Shown: piece by piece, positions 25,547 to 37,417 of the stretch | How positions within the stretch are numbered: the first letter of the stretch is position 1 | Layout: every line of letters begins with the position of its first letter | DNA from: Boswellia sacra | Taxonomy: Eukaryota > Streptophyta > Magnoliopsida > Sapindales > Burseraceae | DNA length: 64,000 nt | NCBI GenBank assembly: GCA_013180625.2 | Contig: SNVD02004713.1 | Coordinates: 62,001-126,000, forward strand | Direction of reading: 5' to 3' | Notes under the pieces: model-generated | The model's input: only the letters and a program-made list of their open reading frames with translations | Databases searched by the model: none | What the model was told of the DNA's origin: nothing | Program-made: the position numbers and the translations under genes

Positions 25547-28500
25547 TGTAACACCCAAAATTTCGGTCCATTAAAATTTGAAGAAAATTTTATGGGCTGA
25601 TTTGAATGGAATATGAACACAATTTATGATTGCAAGAAAAATTATTATTGGTTTTATAAGGGGAGTAGATTTAGTTGATTGTTAGAAGATTGATATATTA
25701 ATAGTGATTCAAAATTTATTGGAATACTTATTGATTTGATTTGGAGAGTTGTTTTGGATAATTATTGAAGGAGAAAATCAAGTGTTAGCATTTATTGGAA
25801 ATAAATTGGAGATTTAAATGATTGATTTTATTTAAGAAGTTGCTTTATGAGTGGAAATTAATATATGTAATTATTTAAGAGAAGATTATGGTGGTTATAT
25901 ATATCACTTAACCAAAAAAAAAAAGACATAAACTATTTTCCATCTCATATGTATTTTGCCATTTAATTACATTGCGGGTTTCAACCCCTTTACCGTGAAA
26001 ACCAAGAGGAAAAAAATTGGAGTTCAACATTGAAGCAAACATATGGGAGCTTGGAGATGAAGAGCTTGGATCAAAGAGAAACTCAATAAAGTTGGATCTT
26101 AGTCACGGTAAGAACATGATCTCCTACTCATTATTTATTATGGAATGAATTGAGGTTTAGTTTGATGTGGCCTATATGCTAAGACATCTAATCAAAAATT
26201 TGATGGATTTAGAAGTGGGTGCTTGTAATAGATTTATATGATAAGAAGGTTAGGGTTTCATAGTGATTGGTGACCATTGACCGAGTTATCCAGATAGTAG
26301 GCTATTCACAAATCTTTGTGTTTATTTAATTTATGATTTTGAAGTCAGGATTTTTATCAAAGAAACTAAAGATCTTCAAGTTTCATATGAATTTTGTTTC
26401 ACCCAAAATGATTATGATTTCAATTTTTTGAAGATTTTTGAAACAGCACTGTTAAACTTGAATTTAAACTGTTGTGTTTGATAAACCCAATTCGAAAATT
26501 TCTTTACCCATCCAAACATTGTTCAAAAATTATGAAATTTAATAATCTTAATATTTACTTGTATATAGTCTTTCTACAAATTTTGGTGTGGTTTTGATCA
26601 GTATAAAAATTTATAAAAATCGTCAGAATAGCTTGACTCACTGTCAAATATCGTTTGGTATAATTTTTTTACCCAAAATATAAATATGTTCGAAAATGTT
26701 TTTAATAGAAAAACTTCATAAGAAAATTTGTGAAATAGCCTACATATGTGTAGAATACTGTTGTAAAATCTGAGATGATTTCGATTCTGATTTTGTGAAT
26801 TAAAAATCTGAGATTGGGTGTTGTTCTGGTTTGAACTACTTAGAACTAAGTTCAAGAATTTACATTTTGTTGGATTCATCGGGTCAATTATGATGTATAT
26901 GACATGATGATTTATAAGTTATCTAAGGGTTGATATTTTAATGATTTAATACTCAATTGTATTAGATTTGTGGGTTTTGGTAAGTGGTTGGAGTTGGAGA
27001 GCAGTTGGAGATCGAAGAACTCGATTTACAAAACTTACATGAGACAGTAGACTATTATCAAGTGTATAAGTTTATTTACACTCTGATTTTCAATTCCATG
27101 TCTTTATATGTTCAAATATATATCAAGAATTATTTTTAAAAAAAAATTAGACCAAGAATATGAAAGATATGATTTTCATGAATTTTTAAATTTGACAAAA
27201 AGATTCTGAAAATATTTATTCTAAATCAACTCTCTAAATTTTTGAAAATTATAAGTATGGCTTGAAACTGATTTTTGTTCTAAAATTTTTATATATTACA
27301 GTAGACATGAAAATAGTTCTTTTAAAATTAGTTTCATTGAAAAAGATTGAGTAATTTATCTTTAATGATTTTTAAAATAAGACTATGAAATTTTGGAATT
27401 TACTATTTTCAACAGAATGTTAGAAGTACAAATTTGATTTGAGTTGGTTATAATTATTAGAAAGTTATGAGCTTTTAAATAATTCTTATTTGGCATGTTA
27501 AGTTTCATTCTGGATGTTTTCATGATTTTACAAATTAATGGCAAATTATTTTATTTACAAAGTAACGGATGTCAATCTTGTAATCTAACGACCAAAATTG
27601 ATATTTTTTTAAATTATGATTTCTTTAAAGGATTTTTTTGAATCCAAAATATTTTGATACTTTTTGTGTTCCAAGATTAAAATGTCTACTATGTCTCTGT
27701 GAGATATTGAAAACCTTGGGGGTTAGATAATTTATTAAAAATGAGAGAATTTTCATTGTTTTGGTTTAAAGGTGGAAGTATTGTAATTGGGAATGATAGT
27801 TTGGAGATTTTAAACTTAAGAGATTATATGAGATAAATTTTGGTATTTTTATTGTGTTAATTCAAGCATATAAATTATGAGATCTTTGGTTCATTTGGTA
27901 TGGAGATGATGACTCATTAGTTGTATGAGAAAGAAATTGTTTACATTGTTATCGGAGAGACTGAATCGGGTTTTGAGTTGCACTGGGAGTTTTTGTATTT
28001 GATGAGAAATTGTGATGGATATTGACATGATCGAATTTTGTTTCATTTTTGTTAGACGAGTGAGAGATGTTGGATGGGTGACTAAAAGATGTATGATATA
28101 TGGTTTGCAAGTATGCAATAAGTATAATAATTCTTAATATGATTAGTTTACGTGCATAATTAAAAATATGTTTTGTTATGAATATTATTTATGAATTGTT
28201 TGGAAGCAGAAAATGATTCTTATGTTATGTATACTGTCTATGTAAGAATGTTTTAAGGTAAACTTTTTGTTATAAGTATCAAAAACTACAAGTTCAAAGC
28301 TTAGTATATGTTTTTTTTTTTTTTTACAATTTATTATAAACAAAGATGTTCTTACTAAAATAAAATTACGGTGCTTTCAATAGTGGTTTTGAAAAAAATA
28401 CATAAAGGTCATTGACAGTTTCATAAAATGTTTTATGCTTACAAGTATTTTATGAATATAGACAATTTTATTTGCATATAAAGTATAGCTTTCATAAAAA

Positions 28501-29969
28501 TACATGTTCTTATTGGTATTTTAAAATTAGTATTTAAGTAAGTGATATTCACATTAGTATGCTTTATTTGACATATGTGAAAACCATTACCATTCCGAAA
28601 TTTAAGTTTTATAGTTTTTCATGAATGAAAAATAGTTTTCTATAAATCTAGCTCTAAACAGCAAAGATTTTTTTTTCAATTTTATTAAATTAAATAGTTA
28701 ACAAAGTAAATTGTTTTCTAAAAGTCCTTTCATTTACTATTTAACTCATTTATCAAAAGATCTACGAAACTTCATACTTTAATGTTTCTTTAAAATGCTT
28801 TTCAAATCAACTATCTTGGTTTTAAATGTTCTCTAAGTAAACTATTGGTTTAAGAAATAAAGTTCGTATATGAATTTATTATACAAAGGGTTATTTTAAG
28901 TGTTTTGAGATTTATACGAATTTTGAAATCAGTATTCCATACTATAAGTTATAATAAGAAAAGAATTTTGGCTCGTTGTCCGCATCACCCTTATATGTTA
29001 TGATATGGTTGCATCGCGGCCACCTATTAAGACGGTGGAGGGAGCACGAAGTGCCACACGCAGTGCAAAGTGCCACATGTAGATAATATGATATGTTATG
29101 ATTCCAACTGGATTTATGTTACAATGTGCACAAATATGATATGATATGTTTGATCGTGAATCGATCCTCTGATATGATATGGCTGCGTGATATGAGCTAC
29201 TATGAAACTTTGTTTTCTGATAATGTTTTCAGCTACTATGCATACATGTTTTATGAGTTATGATGAAACTACGTTTTATGATCATGATTTAATACTCTTA
29301 TTAAATTACAATAATTTGAGTTGATTATCCTATTTTGTATGTTTTACGAGAATTGATATGATATCTTGTTATGACAAATCTGATTTTTATGTCTTCTCTT
29401 TATTTGCACTAATATGGGTATTATTTATTAAGTTGACAATTTATAGTTATGTTGATCATTTTATATGGCCTCCGATAAAATGTTTTTCGATTAATTTCTT
29501 GAAGTATAAGATTACGTCGTTATGTAAAATTATGATTACTAAATATCTATAATTCATAAAAGTTTTTAATATAAAAACATGTTATGATTGATTATGCTTA
29601 TTGAGTTGATAGCTCACCCATTATCACCAACATTTTTGCAGGTGGTTTGAGTGACAGGGTTAGAAAGATTGGATATGGAGTTATTGATGTTTGTGCAGAT
29701 TTGAGTGATCAAGTGAAGAGATGGTTTTAGATTTAATTCGAAGTGAAGTTGGATCGAAACTTTTAGACTATGGTATGCTTATTAGGCAGTTAATATGAAG
29801 TATTGTAATATCATTGTAATGGTTATGCACCTAATATTATTTTGAAGCATTTATTTTGGATAATTGATGTAGTATTGGTTGGACAAGTTTAAAAAAAAAA
29901 TTTGGATGTGATTTCCGTAGCAACCAGATCAGTCATGTAATAGAAACATGAAAGATCTGGGGCGTTACA
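25547..29969 (+). mobile_element. Probable 4.4-kb solo LTR of a Ty3/gypsy element
   Basis: It starts TGTAACACCCAAAATTTCGG and ends GGGGCGTTACA. The LTRs at 35117-40730 begin and end in the same style (TGTAACAACC ... GCGTTACA), and the late phrase 'gttgatagctcaccc' near 29607 parallels 'gttgatgactcacccctcg' there. Flanks are AATTA (25542-25546) and AATCA (29970-29974), a target duplication with one mismatch. No primer-binding site, gag or pol occurs inside. The length is large for an LTR, so an internal duplication or a nested insertion is possible. Confidence 0.65.
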
Positions 29970-30864
29970 AATCATCCATCAAATAATGTTTTGTCAACTT
30001 AGATTGTCTAAAAGTATGTTGTAGATAAGTTGTAAATGCAATATCATTTATAGTGCATATATATAATCTCCTAATTTTGGTAAGTCAACATTCACTAGAA
30101 TTACTTGGCAATCAGAAGTTTGTGTATAAAAGTTGTCAATTGTATATTTTGTATTTGGCTAAAAAAATTCTAACAAGAACTGCTAGCACCAAAACCCAAC
30201 TTTGTTTCCTTCAATAAATTTGTGTTAAATAACTTTATCAAAACTCATATTGTTTCTTACCGAAGATGATTTTTAAATAAATGTTCAGGAGGTTATAGAG
30301 CATACGTTTATGCAACTGGCCATGTTAATAACTTTGTGGAATATAAATCATAGTAACATGTGAAAATTACAGCAAAAGTAGATCCATCGTAAACTCTTTG
30401 AGAGCAAAGTTGAATAATTGTTACGTTGACCAAAGACAAGTAAAAGCCTGTTAAGCAGAAGTTGTTGAAGTGCCGTGCTAGTAGAGAAAACCATTAGTTG
30501 CGATAGTCCCACAGCGGACTCCAAGTCCAAGTCAATGGAAGAGAAAATTTATTAGAGGTTTGAAATTACTTAGCAGCTTTTCATTTGCTTCGATTGCACT
30601 GAAGTTCATAATATTTACTTAAATGGATCTTATTGTTGTGTACACTGAAAAGAATCATGAAAACTTGTACCAAAACTTTACACTTGATTAAACATGTTCG
30701 TTAACTAGGAGATGCATAATAAAGACATAAGGATGAGGCCAGAGAGAACTCAGTAATCTACAATTTTCATCAGTCGTCAAAGTTATATTCCTAGAAAAGG
30801 AATATGAAAATCCAAAATACGGAACTCTGTTCAGGTCAGAAAACACTTTGGAAATCTGATTCCA
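29970..30864. other. Spacer between solo LTR and capping-enzyme copy B
   Basis: About 900 bp of AT-rich DNA downstream of copy B's stop codon. A 60-codon minus-strand frame at 30348-30530 matches nothing I recognise. No RNA gene or repeat seen. Confidence 0.4.
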
Positions 30865-31674
30865 TCACCTCCGCTGTGCTTTGCTATCATTCCAAATCCT
30901 ATCAGTATACATTGGCAGGCGAATGATCTCATTAATCTCATTCAACAAGATGTCCTCAATACTGTGCATAACGTGTTTAATCATTATAAAAAATTGAAAA
31001 ATACAAAATAAATCTATTGTTTAGGACATCTTTTATGTAAGAAGAAATCAGAACTTCATAGAAGAGGTAAAGATCGATATTGACCTTCTTATAGGTATTG
31101 AATTTGTTTGGAGTTGATTTATCTGTCCTTGATCCGCATACACACCATTGCTCTGAATCCCAAGCACATTCAATAATCTTCCCAGAGTAGAAAAAGGGAG
31201 TTGAACCATCTGCAGTAAAAATAAATCTGTGAAAACATGACACTAGAATATAAAACATCAAAATGGGCTGGCTCAAAGTAATTGATGAAGTCAGTACTCC
31301 CCCAACATCAAACATGCTTGGTTTTATGGGAAATGAGAATCTAGAAGCAAAATTAATAAACAAAAAACATGAACACCGCAAACATCAGAACCACTTCCAA
31401 GGTATCTAGTAATGAGAGCTCCTCCAGCACATTAATCCACCAATTATTAAAAGTGCTAATCACATAAACCCCCCATTGATTTTGGCTTAATTTCATACAT
31501 ATTTACTGTTTATTATATTTAACCATTGGATACCCCTCACTTTTAAGAAATACATCAAAAAGTATCCTTCCATCAAATTTTCTATTAAATATTTATAATT
31601 ATATTAAATATTGAGCAGTATAATAGTCATTTAATAATATACAGTCAATAATATATAAAATAAACTAAATTTTA

Positions 31675-31745
31675 CCAGACTGGGAATTGAACTCAAGACC
31701 AAAGCTTTTACAAGCGTTGCTCTACCACCAGGCTAATGTGTTTGA
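31675..31745 (-). repeat. tRNA-derived SINE head (A and B boxes)
   Basis: The minus strand carries TAGCCTGGTGGTAGAGC (A-box-like) followed about 30 bp later by GAGTTCAATTCC, which fits the pol III B-box pattern GWTCRANNC. Adjacent sequence to the left is AT-rich and could be the SINE body, reaching to about 31440. A functional tRNA is excluded because no cloverleaf acceptor stem is evident. Confidence 0.5.
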
Positions 31746-32477
31746 AGTCAACAACAACGATACTTAAGTTATAGATTAGTCTTCTACTGCCCAAGCACAA
31801 CTCATATCCAGCCCGCCATTGCAGCAAAACTCACGACAATACCCACCATTACAGCAATATCCAATAAATTACTGCCAATTCTAAAATGCTGTCAACACTC
31901 TAATAGCAATCAATCCCAAAACCTAACACCACCCAAATCCCAGACTGGTGTGCCTCACTGAATTAGGAGGAGATGGAAAGAGCTATCGGTGAAATCAGGT
32001 TTAGAAGGAGAGAGCTGTCGAGAAGTGGAGGAGAGGTGAAATCGGGTTTAGGAGGGAAGAAAATCGCCGGAAAAAAGATAAGAGGTGAACCGCGGTGGAT
32101 GGTGGCGTAATTTGGTGGAGATAGGAGATTGGTGGTGGAGCGATGAAGTGGGGAGGCAGATGGAGGTGGAAGAGCTTTCCTAGCTTGGAAATGGCAGAAC
32201 AACAATTGGGAAATGGCGGAGAGGTGCTGGATTTGGGGTGGACGACGATGAGGAATGGCAGTGAGCCTAGGAGGAAGCGGAGATGAGAGACAGAGTGAGA
32301 GCCAAGAGAGGAGATGAACGGTGGATAAAAGGGAAGAAAAAATAAATTCTTTTAATTTTATGATTAATAAAAGTCATTTTATAACTTGAATGTTGAAAAA
32401 GTTTAATTTCTTAAAATCAATGTTATGTTATAATAAATAATAAAGTTTGCATGTATTAATATCAAACAAATAAGAAT

Positions 32478-32545
32478 TTGGTGAAGTGGTAATTTTGAAA
32501 ATTGACTCTTGAATGTTAGAGGTTCGAGTCACACCAATTTTGGCT
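32478..32545 (+). repeat. Second tRNA-like SINE head
   Basis: The plus strand reads TTGGTGAAGTGGTAA (A-box-like) and, about 35 bp on, GAGGTTCGAGTCAC, matching the pol III B-box GWTCRANNC. It lies opposite in orientation to the head at 31675-31745. Confidence 0.45.
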
Positions 32546-35116
32546 CTAAAAAAATTTTTAAAGGGTATTTTGATAAGTGTAGTGTATTAGATGAAAAAGT
32601 GACACCATTTAATGAAAATTTTGACAAAAGTTGGGCCATCCAGTTGCGATAAGCCTTTGATATCTCATAAACAGCGGAATCAGCCCCAGCCAAAACTTTC
32701 CAAGGCAATTTCATATATTAAAGTAAGACATCCATAAAGTTGGGCCATCCAAATTGAGAAATTTCAACTCTATAAGGATGGAGGCATACTTCAAATCACA
32801 TGCAACTAAAAGGTAATGAAACCAAAAAATTAATATCAACCTTAAATACAACTGAGTCCCCTTCCATCAGCTTCTTCTTCCCTCGTTCATACGGGAAAAG
32901 TAGCTGCTTATCGTCGGCACTGACCTGGTGATATGTAGATTAGCATTAGAACCAAATTTTTTCTGGGAATTCATATATCATGCAGGATAAAGACTCACAA
33001 AGAAACAGCTAGCCTTAAGTAATTAAAAATGATAATATACCTCAAATAGAAAGTCATCTGAATTCATTCTGGCATATTTCCTCTTTAAAAGGCCTTCCTG
33101 TGTGCGAGGAATATATGGATCATCCCAAACCTGGCACATAATATACTAATAACAACTTTCCATAAACTACTCTATAAGTCTCAACTCAACTACATTCCGA
33201 TTGTATAATGATTTGGTAATAGCAGAATTGCTGCTCCATGAACAAATATCTTAAATTATGAAATAAAATTATTCACATATATGAGTTTTTGACCTAAGGG
33301 GACAATGTTGTAAAATTTTTATATGATTTGTGATCCAGAGTAACCTGAAAAATAAGACCATCAGCTTCATGTGAAAGCCTTGGAATAAATTCTGTCAAAA
33401 GCTTAGTAACAGTGGAGAGCAACCAAAAGTCTTTCCTCCTGACCTGATAAATAAATTGGGCAAATCAGTAACCAAAGCCACATAGAGGAAGAAAGATAGG
33501 AAATAGATTAAGGGTTTCCAAAATGTAAAGGTTCCAGGTCATGTCTGTAATAAGGATTCCTACTTCGGTAAATATTATGCCGCTCATTTTTCCTTGGTTC
33601 AATGACTTCTTTCTCAAGCATCTTCCGCCTTTCACTGAAAGGACGTTGGATCAATTTTGATCACCAAACCTCTAGTTAGCACAGCCACTTGCAACGAAAC
33701 TCAATATGAGGACAAAGTCATGATACAAGCAGCATAAAAAACTAATGATGAATTATCATAATTTTTTTTTAAATCCTACCTCAAGGACTGACATGTGGTT
33801 AATTGCTATTAGATCATAGACAAGGTATCTTCTTTCCTGCTTCTGCAAGTCTGGTAATTTATCAATAACCATCTTCCCATCAAGCAATGTATAGTGGTGA
33901 GTCCTCCCACTAACAACCTTTACAAGCAAAACAATTATGCAAATTGAAAGCCATCTATTTTAGCAGTAGTACAAATTGGGTGCCTTTGGCGGAAGCAGAG
34001 ATTCGAGGTACATACTTCATTGGAATTTACGAGGCAACCTCATCTGGACCCTTCGAAAAGAAAAACACCTATCAACCAGATAACATCCATCCATGGTTAT
34101 AAGCATCATGTATCTTGTTCCATTAACTTTCCATGTAGCATTATAATAACGCTGCCTCAGCTTTTGCAAATTATCTCTGCACGCCACAAAATAAACCCCA
34201 ACTCCATGGAATGCAACTAAAATGAATAGAGAGCAAAGCTTCCATCATGAATTCCAATAAATAAAAATCATATACCAATACTACAAGTCTCAAATGGAGA
34301 AAAAATAGCAGCATCATATTCTTCAATTACTCTAGGTTCTAAAGATAACCAAGATTATCACAACAAGATGAGATATTACTGCCACGACACAGCATGAGTA
34401 GACTATAGGGGTGATGGTATGATGCTCAAGTTCATCAGTCTGGGTTTGTGCTGCTTCATCTTCTATAGAGCTCAAGCAAAGTTTGGAAAACCAAATTCAG
34501 TGATTAAGAATTCACGAGTTTTATCATATTGAACATGCTGAAAGGAGGGCCATTATATTTCAACTTTCATCCCTCAAACCAGAAGCAGAATTTAGTGATC
34601 ACCGTCAACTGATTTTTATGTTATTTAATGTTTCCTGTGAGTGCCATAGCAAATTAGTTCCAGGGACTCAGGATAACCAAATTCACAGGCGTAATCATCT
34701 TTGCTGCTAATATTATAAAGAACAAAAAAAAAATGCTGAATAATATTTATCAAAGATTTAGAAGTTGGACCTGTTGAGAGAAACTGGATGCGACCCTGGG
34801 AATTGCATATTTCTCCCCTGCATTTCAAGAAAATCAACCACAGCAAACCCTGTGTTATACCAAATAGATAACATAGGCATATCAAGTTTAGGAAATAGGA
34901 ATACTTATTTAAGGAAAGCAGAATCAGAAAATGGAGCTGTCACACTGTAATTTTTGTTATTCACTCTAATTCAGAATACCTTGGCTACATTCGTGAAAAT
35001 TTTTGGAAAATAAAATTTTTGAGGCATGTTTTATGAATATTTCTGCTTTTTGGTATATAAAGACTTGAAGTGTACTATGGGTGCAGCCTCCTTTCAACAA
35101 ATTATTATTCGATACA

Positions 35117-37259
35117 TGTAACAACCGTAAAATTTTTAGGGCTATAAAAGTCTTTGTGGGAGTTGGACAAGGATTATAATAAGAAAAAAAGAGTTTTATT
35201 TATATTTAAATAAGAAGTTTTATCTCTTTTAGAATACCTTCATCTCATCTAGTATATAAGCAATATTATAATATTGCAAATAGGATTTTTAACGTAAAAA
35301 TTTAGGGGAGGCTTTGGAACACAGAGATTTCAATGTAAGATTATATTTCTTTTAGTTTGATTTAATAATCTTTACTAGAATTATTTTTGTTGCCTAGATT
35401 TGTGCTAGGATTTCTGCAGAGGATTAATGAACAGCTTAGGATTTTTGAATTTATTAGGATACTTAAAATTTGATTTTCAGTCTGGTTTTTTTATATGTTC
35501 TTATAGACTTATATATGAACGTGTGAAATTTTATTTCACAAAAACATATTAAGATTTAAATTTATTACGAATTTTTGAACTCTCTGTTGAAAACCTAGAA
35601 AATACTGTGATTTCTCGATGTTACGAATTTCGGAAATTTATTTTCATATGCTAGAGGAGTCAAAAATTTCTCAAATTTTATATGGTGCTTTTTCGAGATG
35701 ATATATACATTTCTATAAATTATCATGATTTTTAAACATGTAGAATAATTTTTACGAAATTTCGAGTTTGAAACGTTTTAATCTGAAAATTCTGGACAGG
35801 ATTGACTGGCAGAAAACGAAAATCGTTTAAAAATAGTTTCTGAACGTGATTTTCTTTGAAAAATTTTCAGTTGAATACTTTATGTGTCTAGTTAGCCTCT
35901 GAAAAATTCTAGGTTAATCGGATTAGGATATAATTTTCTAAAATTTCTGGAATGACCTCTGTTCTGGGTACCTGACCTAGGCAGAACGGTTTGTTTAGGA
36001 ATTTTAAGGGAATTTTGTAGAACATTTGAGGTTTTGAGATTATGAATTTATCAAGATGATTTTTTGGTTATGTCTTAGGACAATCGTTCGACGAGTAGGA
36101 GCTAGGATATATACCTTTTTGGATCGATCAAGGTAAGTAACATCATACATGTACTATGATTAAAGTGTAATGTGTTCTTAATAAATATTTTGATTTGTTA
36201 GAAAATATTTTTATGTGATATCATATGGATTATTTTCTGTTTTAGAATGAAAATTGTGGAATTAGAGTTTTAGCAAAGCTTTTAAATTGATTCTCAAAAA
36301 CTGTTTTCATGTTAAAAACCATTATAGTGAAAGGAACTTTTGACGAATCTATTATTATCTATGAAAAGTTATTTGTATATGTACTTTGAAGATCATGTTA
36401 TTTGAAATGGTTCTTGAATGTTTTGACTCATTGTCCATAGTATCTGAATACTGCTACGAATTCTGAACCCAGCTGTGGTATTAGTGTGCACACAACTTTT
36501 GGGCCGGGTCACCGGGATTACAAGCGACATACTTTTGGACCGGGTCACCAGGGATACAGGTGACATATTTTTGGGCCCGGTCACCGGGATTACAGGTGAC
36601 ATACTTTTGGACCGGGTCACCGGGGATATAGGTGACATACTTTTGGACCGGGTCACCGAGGATACAGGTTACATATTTTTGGGCCGGGTCACCGAGATTA
36701 CAGGTGACGTATTTCTGGGCCGGGTCACCGGGATTACGGGTGACACTATGTGACATGAGTCGATAAATGTTTTCTGATCTTGAATGATTGTGAATGGTTT
36801 CTTTGATCTTAAATGTTTCAAATGCTTATGACAATGTTTTTGTTAAGATATGATTTTTTTGGAATTAAATTATTAAACTATGAATTTTATGATGTTTTTA
36901 TATTTGTTTTAAGATATTAAATGGTTGTGTATGATTTTACTTACCGAGTTGATGACTCACCCCTCGTCTCTAACATTTTATCAGAGTAGCGCAGCGGAAG
37001 AGTGGTTGGGCTTGATGGTTGATGTCAAGGCTTTAGTTCATTTTTGGAATTATGCAATAAGAAGATCTCATTTTATTTTAATAATTGTGTCTGAAACTTT
37101 AGATTATTAGACTTTGTTTTGACGTAGAGAGATATTAAATTTGTTGTTATGTTCCCTACTTTCTAATAAGAAGATTTATTGAAGTTTTATTTAGAGGTTT
37201 ATTGTTAGTAATGTCCAAGCATATTAGCAATATTTGTGTTTCGGTTTTGGAGCGTTACA
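35117..37259 (+). repeat. 5' LTR of the gag-only element
   Basis: It starts TGTAACAACCGTAAAATTT and ends GCGTTACA. It contains seven units of a 36-bp minisatellite (36501-36752) and shares almost all other sequence with 38557-40730. Confidence 0.95.
36501..36752 (+). repeat. 36-bp minisatellite in the 5' LTR, 7 units
   Basis: Each unit has the core 'ccgggtcaccggg' followed by a 'tacaggtgacat' part and a T-rich end. Two variants ('gggcc...gggatt' and 'ggacc...ggggat') partly alternate. The period is exactly 12 codons, so several frames on both strands stay open and give repeated 12-residue peptides; these are not genes. Each unit also holds 'ggtcacc' and 'ggtgac', short inverted complements. 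Confidence 0.95.
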
Positions 37260-37263
37260 GTTA

Positions 37264-37275
37264 TGGTATCAGAGC
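37264..37275 (+). other. Initiator-Met tRNA primer-binding site
   Basis: Reads tggtatcagagc four bases after the end of the 5' LTR, a perfect match to the common plant primer-binding site. Confidence 0.93.
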
Positions 37276-37417
37276 TTAGGTATATGATTCTGTAGACTAT
37301 AAAATGTCAATAGAAAGTAGTGACTTAGATCGAAGTTGATAAGTTTTCTTTTGATCTTAGAAACCTAGAACATTCATGTGATTTCTTATTAAATTTCTTA
37401 TGTTATGCTAGTTTAAG

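Larger units (their letters stand above)
31440..32660. other. Composite insertion in an intron of copy B
   Basis: The intron between the exons at 32845 and 31210 is enlarged to about 1.6 kb. It contains two tRNA-like SINE heads pointing away from each other's flanks (31675-31745 minus; 32478-32545 plus). Between them is a GC-richer block (about 31960-32330). On the minus strand that block reads like a 5' untranslated region followed by an 80-codon proline-rich frame (31963-32205) of unknown nature. Boundaries are not defined. Confidence 0.45.

Noticed and set aside
31675..31745. A tRNA gene
   Set aside because: A and B boxes are present but no acceptor stem or clean cloverleaf; a SINE head explains it better.
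36501..36752. CRISPR-like regular repeat array
   Set aside because: Tandem units without unique spacers, inside a plant LTR; there is no prokaryotic context.
36393..36756. Overlapping open frames on both strands giving proline/valine-rich repeated peptides
   Set aside because: They come only from the 36-bp minisatellite, whose period is 12 codons; the same happens at 39870-40227.
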